This document shows, in pieces, positions 59,699 through 64,000 of a stretch of DNA of 64,000 nucleotides (positions are counted from its first letter, which is position 1; the number at the start of each line of letters is the position of its first letter). Position numbers and translations under genes: made by a program. The stretch covers positions 23,630 through 87,629 of the forward strand of contig NZ_JALKFX010000015.1 of the NCBI RefSeq assembly GCF_023243045.1, written 5' to 3'. This stretch comes from Frankia sp. AgB32. GTDB lineage: Bacteria > Actinomycetota > Actinomycetes > Frankiales > Frankiaceae. The notes beneath the pieces are model-generated. The model was not told the origin of the DNA. It saw only the letters and a list, made by a program, of their open reading frames with translations, and did not search any database.

Positions 59699-60076
59699 TC
59701 AGGCGGCGAGCACGGTGCCCAGGCGAGCCACGGCCGGTGCCGCGTGACGGCGCAGCCGGTCGAGGTCGAGGCCCTCGTCGCCCAGGACGACGAGCAGCCT
59801 CGTCTCCCCGACAGCGTGGACGATGACGTGGCCGCCCTGGCACCGGGTGACAACCTCGCGCAGCGCTCCCAGCCCGGCCTCCTGCCCGGTGGAACGGCCC
59901 AGGCCCAGCGCCGCCGCGGCCATCGCGGCGAGGACCTCGGGCCGCGCGCTCTCGGAGTCCGACGCGATCAGCAGACCGTCGGCCGAGGCGACGGCGCCGC
60001 CGGTGACGCCGGGCACCTCGTCACGCAGGGCGCGCAGCTCGACCAGCACGGCGTCGGTGACTGTGGTTGTGGACAT
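59699..60076 (-). CDS. Roadblock/LC7-domain protein (first of two)
   Basis: 125 residues. The fold pattern is helix (VTDAVLVELRALRDEVPGVTGGAVASADGLLIASD), helix (EVLAAMAAAALGLGRST), then strands (GGHVIVHAVGETRLLVVLG). This matches Roadblock/LC7 proteins such as MglB and Streptomyces CvnB, which regulate small Ras-like GTPases. No GTPase or histidine kinase of a conservon is adjacent. It lies 94 bases downstream of a second Roadblock gene on the same strand. Confidence 0.8.
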   Translation of the reverse strand: MSTTTVTDAVLVELRALRDEVPGVTGGAVASADGLLIASDSESARPEVLAAMAAAALGLGRSTGQEAGLGALREVVTRCQGGHVIVHAVGETRLLVVLGDEGLDLDRLRRHAAPAVARLGTVLAA

Positions 60077-60170
60077 CGAAGCCTCTTCTCAGGTGCCGCG
60101 AAGCGGACGGTGGGGACGGTGGGACAGGACGGGTCGCGTGATGTGCGTCAGCCGACGGACCGGCGCGTCC

Positions 60171-60536
60171 TCACAGATCGAGGGCTCGCGCGATGCCTCG
60201 CAGGCTGTGCCGGGCAAGCGCGAGGTTTGCCCGGGACCGGTCCATCGCCAGGTAGAAGAACAGCTGGCTGCCGCCGTGGTGCAGCAGCCGGATCAGGTGG
60301 TACTGCCCGTCGAGGGTGATGAGGATGTCCTCGATCTCCTCGGCGATCCCCAGCGCGCCGATCGTGCGCGCCTTGGCCCGCACCACCTCGGTGTTGCCGG
60401 CCGAGGCGACCTCGAGATCAAGTTCACGGCCGCCGCCGGCGGAACCCAGCATCATTCCGCTCTCACCATCGACGAGCGAGGCACCAAGAGCACCGTCGAT
60501 CGTCATTGCTTCCTTGAGTGCGGTCTCGATGTCCAT
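60171..60536 (-). CDS. Roadblock/LC7-like protein (second of two)
   Basis: 121 residues, diverged from its neighbour. DGALGASLVDGESGMMLGSAGG, VVRAKARTIGALGIAEEIEDILITLDGQYHLIRLL and GSQLFFYLAMDRSRANLALARHSL fit the same fold. GGGGAG about six bases before ATG 60536 is a good ribosome-binding site. It is divergent from a DUF4388-like gene with a 144-base shared promoter region. Confidence 0.72.
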   Translation of the reverse strand: MDIETALKEAMTIDGALGASLVDGESGMMLGSAGGGRELDLEVASAGNTEVVRAKARTIGALGIAEEIEDILITLDGQYHLIRLLHHGGSQLFFYLAMDRSRANLALARHSLRGIARALDL

Positions 60537-60618
60537 GATGCTCCCCTCGAGCCTTTGACCGGAATACCCAAATGGGGTCGCCGCGCCTTTTTGTATTGGG
60601 GCGTGCGGGCGCGGACAT

Positions 60619-60635
60619 ATCCTGTAGGTCAGGAT
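60619..60635. promoter_or_regulatory. Inverted repeat in the Roadblock/DUF4388 divergent promoter
   Basis: ATCCTG-TAGGT-CAGGAT is a perfect 6-bp inverted repeat with a five-base centre, overlapping a possible -10 (TATCCT). It is a candidate operator for one or both divergent transcripts. Confidence 0.4.
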
Positions 60636-60680
60636 GACCGTACCTTTGCACCAACTGATTGTCACTTCGAGGACGCCACC

Positions 60681-61736
60681 ATGACGGATGAGACAGAAAT
60701 CACGGGGAGTCCCCTTTCTTGCACGACCGGTCCACCCCGGAGGGAGAAGACGGAAACGTCATCCAGGCCCATCGCCGCGGCCGGTCGGGTGGTTCCGGCG
60801 GGGGTTGAACTCCTCCTGACCACGATTCGTCGGCAGGCCACCGCGAAATTCACCGGAAGCATTCACGTCCGGGGCACGGCAAGCGGGCGGATCGTCCTTC
60901 GCGACGGTCTGATCATCGACGTCGCGACCGCCGCGGCACCGGGCCCGGAGTCGCTGCTGCTGCGTTCTGGTCGCCTCTCCGAGGCGGCGTGGTCCGCGGT
61001 CTTCGCCGCGGCCGCGCCCACCGGGCGGTTGCCGGACGCGCTGGTTGAACGCCGCCTGCTGGGCAGCGCAGGCATCCAGGTCCTCACCCGGACAGCGACG
61101 ATGGACGGCCTGTTCGCGCTGGCCATCGCCCAGGGAACCGCCGTGCGGGCAGGCAACCCGCAGGCTGGGCAGCCGCCGGAGGACGAGGTGGGCGTCGAAC
61201 CGGCGGACGCCGGCTTCCTGGCACCAGCGCTGCCCGTACGGCCGGGGATCGAGGCCGAGTGGGCCATCCGGGAAACGCTCCGGCGGCTGGCGAACGCCGA
61301 CCAGTGGCGCGCTGACCTCGGACTGACACCCCACTCCCGGGCTCGGCTCGCCATCCGTCCGCCAGCCTCCTGCGCGGCCCCGGGCCCCACCGCCCTGCTG
61401 GCCCACACGAACGGTCGGCGTACCTGCCGGGATCTGGCCTTCGCGGTGGGTCGGGGCCTCTATCCGGTCATGGCGGAACTAGCCCAGCTGATAGGGGCGG
61501 GCTGGATAGTTGTGCCACCCCCGCAGGAACGACCCCGGGCCGCCGAGACGGCGCCGGAAGTCTTCGAGAAATCGGATCTGCGCCCTTACGGAGACCGTGC
61601 CCGTTCCGGCCGGGCCGCCCCGGAACATGAAATCCTTGGAAAACGGCGATACCAGGTGACGGTCGACAGCCCGTTGCCTCGCCGCAGCACCCAGGGTGAC
61701 GTACCAAATATCTCCGCGGGCACGGGAGAAAAGTGA
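60681..61736 (+). CDS. DUF4388-like (PatA N-terminal-type) protein
   Basis: 351 residues. The central part (ELLLTTIRRQATAKFTGSIHVRGTASGRIVLRDGLIIDVAT..ESLLLRSGRLSEAAW) follows the DUF4388/PatA-N pattern: a small beta domain that often accompanies Roadblock proteins and response regulators. The remainder (LRRLANADQWRADLGLTPHSRARL, TALLAHTNGRRTCRDLAFAVGRGLYPVMAELAQLIGAGWI) looks like a winged-helix-like C-terminus. ATG 60681 lies after CGAGGACG. Its pairing with two Roadblock genes suggests one regulatory module. Confidence 0.65.
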   Translation: MTDETEITGSPLSCTTGPPRREKTETSSRPIAAAGRVVPAGVELLLTTIRRQATAKFTGSIHVRGTASGRIVLRDGLIIDVATAAAPGPESLLLRSGRLSEAAWSAVFAAAAPTGRLPDALVERRLLGSAGIQVLTRTATMDGLFALAIAQGTAVRAGNPQAGQPPEDEVGVEPADAGFLAPALPVRPGIEAEWAIRETLRRLANADQWRADLGLTPHSRARLAIRPPASCAAPGPTALLAHTNGRRTCRDLAFAVGRGLYPVMAELAQLIGAGWIVVPPPQERPRAAETAPEVFEKSDLRPYGDRARSGRAAPEHEILGKRRYQVTVDSPLPRRSTQGDVPNISAGTGEK

Positions 61737-61996
61737 CGTGCCGGTGTCCGGAGTTGTCCCGCGCGCGGCGCGGACCGCATTGGGATCCAATCCTCGTCGA
61801 CCAGGGGGATGCCGACGGCGGAACAGAATGGTGACCGGTTTCGACGGCGCCAGCGCGGTGGCCACGGTCGCCGGGACGAGTCCGTGCACCGCCCAGCGAC
61901 TGATCCTGACGACCGCGGGAGAGGCCGCACATGCCGGGACTACCGGCCCACGGCCACGTCATCACGGAGATAGGGCGAAAACCCTGGTAAACGGGG

Positions 61997-62070
61997 TGGA
62001 CCTAGGTGGACTTGAACCACCGGCCTCTTCCTTATCAGGGAAGCGCTCTAACCGACTGAGCTATAGGTCC
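61997..62070 (-). tRNA. tRNA-Ile, anticodon GAU
   Basis: 74 bases on the minus strand. The acceptor stem is GGACCTA/TAGGTCC with discriminator A. The D arm is AGCTCAGTCGGTTAGAGC, the anticodon stem CTTCC/GGAAG holds loop CTGATAA (anticodon GAT), and the T arm is GGTGG-TTCAAGT-CCACC. CCA is not encoded (ACCC follows). A tRNA-Ala often follows in actinobacteria but none is seen down to 61737; that 260-base stretch shows nothing else. Confidence 0.96.
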
Positions 62071-62133
62071 GGGCAACGAGTGCAACCATACAGCACGGTG
62101 GCGCCGGGGTGGGAACCAGCGCCTCCGTTCGCG

Positions 62134-63801
62134 CTACTGGTCGCTCAGAGTGAGCTCGATGCCCCCGATCATCTCCGCGCAGAGGTTGTAGAGCAGAGTG
62201 CCGAGCGTCGCCAGCGCGGTCATCAGGATGACGTTGATCGCGCCGACGAGCAGGCTGATCTCCATTGCCCGGCCAAAGGACAGCCAGGTCCGGACGTTGC
62301 TGGCGCTGCTGTCGGTGAGCGTGTCGGCGGCGTCGCTGACGCTGTCGAACACGCCGATCGAGTTCAGCACGAACCAGAGGACGGCGACCGCGACAAGCAG
62401 AACGACGAACACGCACAGCGAGAAGGCGAAGCTCAGCCGGGTCACTGTCAGCGGATTGATCTTGGACAGGCGGAGCTTCGCCCGCCGGCCCTGGCCCGGC
62501 GGCCGGCTGGAGCCGGACCCCGGCCGGCCGCCGGGCGCGCGGGCCGGAGCCGGTCGCTCCGCCGGGCCGGCGTCGAGCTGGTCGGCGAGGGCGTCCGGAG
62601 ACGTGCTGGTCACCGGCGGCGGCGCGGCGGTGGCCGCGGGAGCCGGCCCGGTAGGCGGTCGGCTGTAGGCAGCCGTCGCGGTCGGCCCGCGCTGCGGCGC
62701 GGACGAGGCCGGCCGCGCCCCGTCAGGGGTGGGCACGCGCTCCGGCGCGGCGCGGTTGCTGTCGGGCTTCGTGGTACGGCTCCTCGTCATGCTGGGCGGA
62801 CGGACCAGGGAGATCGTGTCGGTCTCCCGTGGCCGTTCGACCGGGGGCTCCGAGCGGGCGTTGGGCAGGCCCGGGGCGAACCGGGCGGTGCCCCCGGCCG
62901 GCGTCGCGCTGGGGGATGTCGTCGGCGACGATACGGCGGCCGGACCAAGTTTGCGGGTAGCAGAGCCCACATCGGAGCCACGGGTCCCACCGTCGTCGGT
63001 ACGAGCCGTCCCGGATGGGGACACCCCCGGCCCCGCGCCGTCCCGGGCGGCGGCACCTGAGCCGGCCCGCTCCCGATCGGCACGGCCGGCGACCCCACCG
63101 TTGCGGTCGGCGCGGCCGCGGTCCGGGGAGTTGCGGTCCGGGAGGTTGCGGTCCGGGAGGTTACGCGGGGTCCCCGGCGCTGGAGCTGCGGCGCGGGCTC
63201 CACCCGACGCGGGCAGTGCTCCGGCCGACTCCGGGGCACCGCCGCCAGCTCGCCCGATGCGGGTCGGTCCGGACACGGGCCTGGACCCCGAACCGGACGA
63301 CTTCGACCCGGACGGTCCCGAACCCGAAGAAGCAGAACCGGACGACCGTGCACTGGCGGGAGCTGCCCTGGACGACGCCGAATCCGCAGGTCTCGACGGG
63401 GAGGCCGTTGATCCGGCGGCCGTCGAACCGCTGCGCGAAGCGTCCGCCCTGCCCTGTTCCGTCCGTAGGGAGCGGGGCGGGGGATCCGCCTGCTGCCGAT
63501 CGGAAGGCTCGAAGAAGGGGTTCCTGGCGGACGCCTCGGACCGCTTCGCCCGGTCGGTGCCGCCCGCGCCCGCCGGCTCACCGGCTCCGGGAGAGCCCGC
63601 GGCGCCGGGAGCCGACAGCAGCGCCGTGTCCTCGCCGCCGTCCCCGACCTCGCCGGACCGGCGAGGAAGATCGGATGCGGACCCGGATCCAGCCGGCCTG
63701 CCCGGCCCGGAGTCGCCGCCCGCCCCGGCGCCACTGCCCGATCCGGCGGGCCCAGTGGGACCGCGCCGGACCGCCGGCCGGTCATCCTGACTGTCGCTCA
63801 C
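62134..63801 (-). CDS. DUF3566 membrane protein with long disordered N-terminus
   Basis: 555 residues. The first 430 or so are low-complexity Ser/Gly/Pro/Arg/Ala, including the repeat NLPDRNLPDRNSPDRG. The C-terminal 125 residues are the DUF3566 domain with two membrane helices (FSLCVFVVLLVAVAVLWFVLNSIGVF and SLLVGAINVILMTALATLGTLL). In many actinobacteria this gene lies directly after gyrA and before tRNA-Ile, as the tRNA does here. GTG 63801 has GGGAG six bases upstream. Its role is unknown. Confidence 0.85.
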   Translation of the reverse strand: MSDSQDDRPAVRRGPTGPAGSGSGAGAGGDSGPGRPAGSGSASDLPRRSGEVGDGGEDTALLSAPGAAGSPGAGEPAGAGGTDRAKRSEASARNPFFEPSDRQQADPPPRSLRTEQGRADASRSGSTAAGSTASPSRPADSASSRAAPASARSSGSASSGSGPSGSKSSGSGSRPVSGPTRIGRAGGGAPESAGALPASGGARAAAPAPGTPRNLPDRNLPDRNSPDRGRADRNGGVAGRADRERAGSGAAARDGAGPGVSPSGTARTDDGGTRGSDVGSATRKLGPAAVSSPTTSPSATPAGGTARFAPGLPNARSEPPVERPRETDTISLVRPPSMTRSRTTKPDSNRAAPERVPTPDGARPASSAPQRGPTATAAYSRPPTGPAPAATAAPPPVTSTSPDALADQLDAGPAERPAPARAPGGRPGSGSSRPPGQGRRAKLRLSKINPLTVTRLSFAFSLCVFVVLLVAVAVLWFVLNSIGVFDSVSDAADTLTDSSASNVRTWLSFGRAMEISLLVGAINVILMTALATLGTLLYNLCAEMIGGIELTLSDQ

Positions 63802-63804
63802 GGA

Positions 63805-63891
63805 CTACTCCCGGTTCGCTCCTGGGCGGCGTACGCGGGTCGTGCGCACACCCGATGCAGGCTCCACTGCGTCGCCTCGACACCTGTGGCC
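63805..63891 (-). pseudogene. Possible C-terminal end of an upstream gene, cut by the homopolymer
   Basis: On the minus strand a frame ending in TAG at 63805-63807, three bases before the DUF3566 start, reads GHRCRGDAVEPASGVRTTRV and on to RPGANRE. Its close spacing suggests the tail of a cotranscribed gene. In related genomes the neighbour is gyrA, but this tail is too short and variable to identify. Confidence 0.3.
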
Positions 63892-63918
63892 GGGGGGGGG
63901 GGGGGGGGGGCCCCCCCC
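63892..63918. repeat. G19C8 homopolymer
   Basis: Nineteen G (63892-63910) run directly into eight C (63911-63918). It lies between two coding fragments that do not belong together. A joined contig end or sequencing error is more likely than real DNA. Confidence 0.95.
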
Positions 63919-64000
63919 GCCGCCACGCCGTTGCTGATCGCCTCGACGCCGGTCAGCGCGGTGCAGCCGTTGGCGAACGCGCGCAGCACCAGGACCACGG
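63919..64000 (-). pseudogene. Fragment of an APC-family amino-acid permease
   Basis: Minus-strand residues VVLVLRAFANGCTALTGVEA then ISNGV match a highly conserved stretch of APC-superfamily permeases, just before their cytoplasmic PxFxxPxxxNA loop. The frame is lost in the C/G run after ISNGVAAGG. The gene extends beyond the right edge. The rest of the permease is not present on the left of the homopolymer. Confidence 0.55.

Noticed and set aside
61737..61996. tRNA-Ala after tRNA-Ile
   Set aside because: Expected from other actinobacteria, but no cloverleaf with an alanine anticodon can be formed in this stretch.
63892..63918. Functional poly-G phase-variation tract in a permease gene
   Set aside because: The run is followed by eight C and joins two unrelated coding contexts, which fits an assembly fault better than slippage control.

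Overview
The window is very GC-rich actinobacterial DNA (nearly every real reading frame has G or C at third positions, with frequent GTG starts). The gene content points to a filamentous actinomycete, most likely Frankia or a close relative: SCO6880- and SCO6745-type proteins, a DUF6112-type protein, DUF3566 next to tRNA-Ile, F420-dependent and PII-like proteins. The genus is my inference from gene content, not proven. || Layout. 1-3.7 kb: end of an unidentified gene, a Zur-type Fur repressor, a CapA-type lipoprotein and an F420-dependent oxidoreductase. 3.8-9.1 kb: a 2-oxoacid dehydrogenase operon (E1alpha, E1beta, E2) interrupted between E1beta and E2 by a TnpB-only IS200/IS605-type element. 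9.2-17.7 kb: small proteins, an acyl-CoA dehydrogenase with paired palindromic operators, a large patatin-like membrane protein, a lipoprotein, and a nitroreductase divergent from a MarR regulator. 17.8-22.9 kb: an ABC exporter and a nucleotide cyclase/AAA/TPR protein. 24-33.4 kb: a STAS protein, glucose-6-phosphate isomerase, two tandem Ser/Thr kinases with extracellular NHL propellers, and a Tat-type FAD oxidase. || 33.8-45.3 kb is the most interesting gene block. It looks like a chromosomal type IV secretion-like machine without a relaxase: a 52-residue membrane peptide, a lytic transglycosylase/NlpC-P60 wall hydrolase, a lipoprotein, an excisionase-like HTH protein, a ParA-like ATPase with a broken P-loop, a pilin-sized two-helix protein, a VirB8-like candidate, a VirB6/TrbL-like protein, an SCO6880 protein and a VirB4-like ATPase. 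Related direct-repeat words occur in both large intergenic regions of this block, which suggests one regulator for all of it. || 45.3-50.65 kb: an SCO6745-type protein, a PEBP-fold protein, a PII homologue lacking key ligand residues, a DedA protein and a secreted lipase. 50.65-52.96 kb is a 2.3-kb gene-free region packed with DnaA boxes in both orientations and with composite repeats. It resembles a replication origin or a DnaA-titration locus. || 53-64 kb: TetR/Ohr divergent pair with a shared operator, a glycosyltransferase-methyltransferase-terpenoid-type enzyme-methyltransferase group, peptide deformylase, two Roadblock/LC7 proteins divergent from a DUF4388-like protein, tRNA-Ile(GAU), and a DUF3566 membrane protein. 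The right edge has a G19C8 homopolymer joining unrelated coding fragments and is probably an assembly fault.
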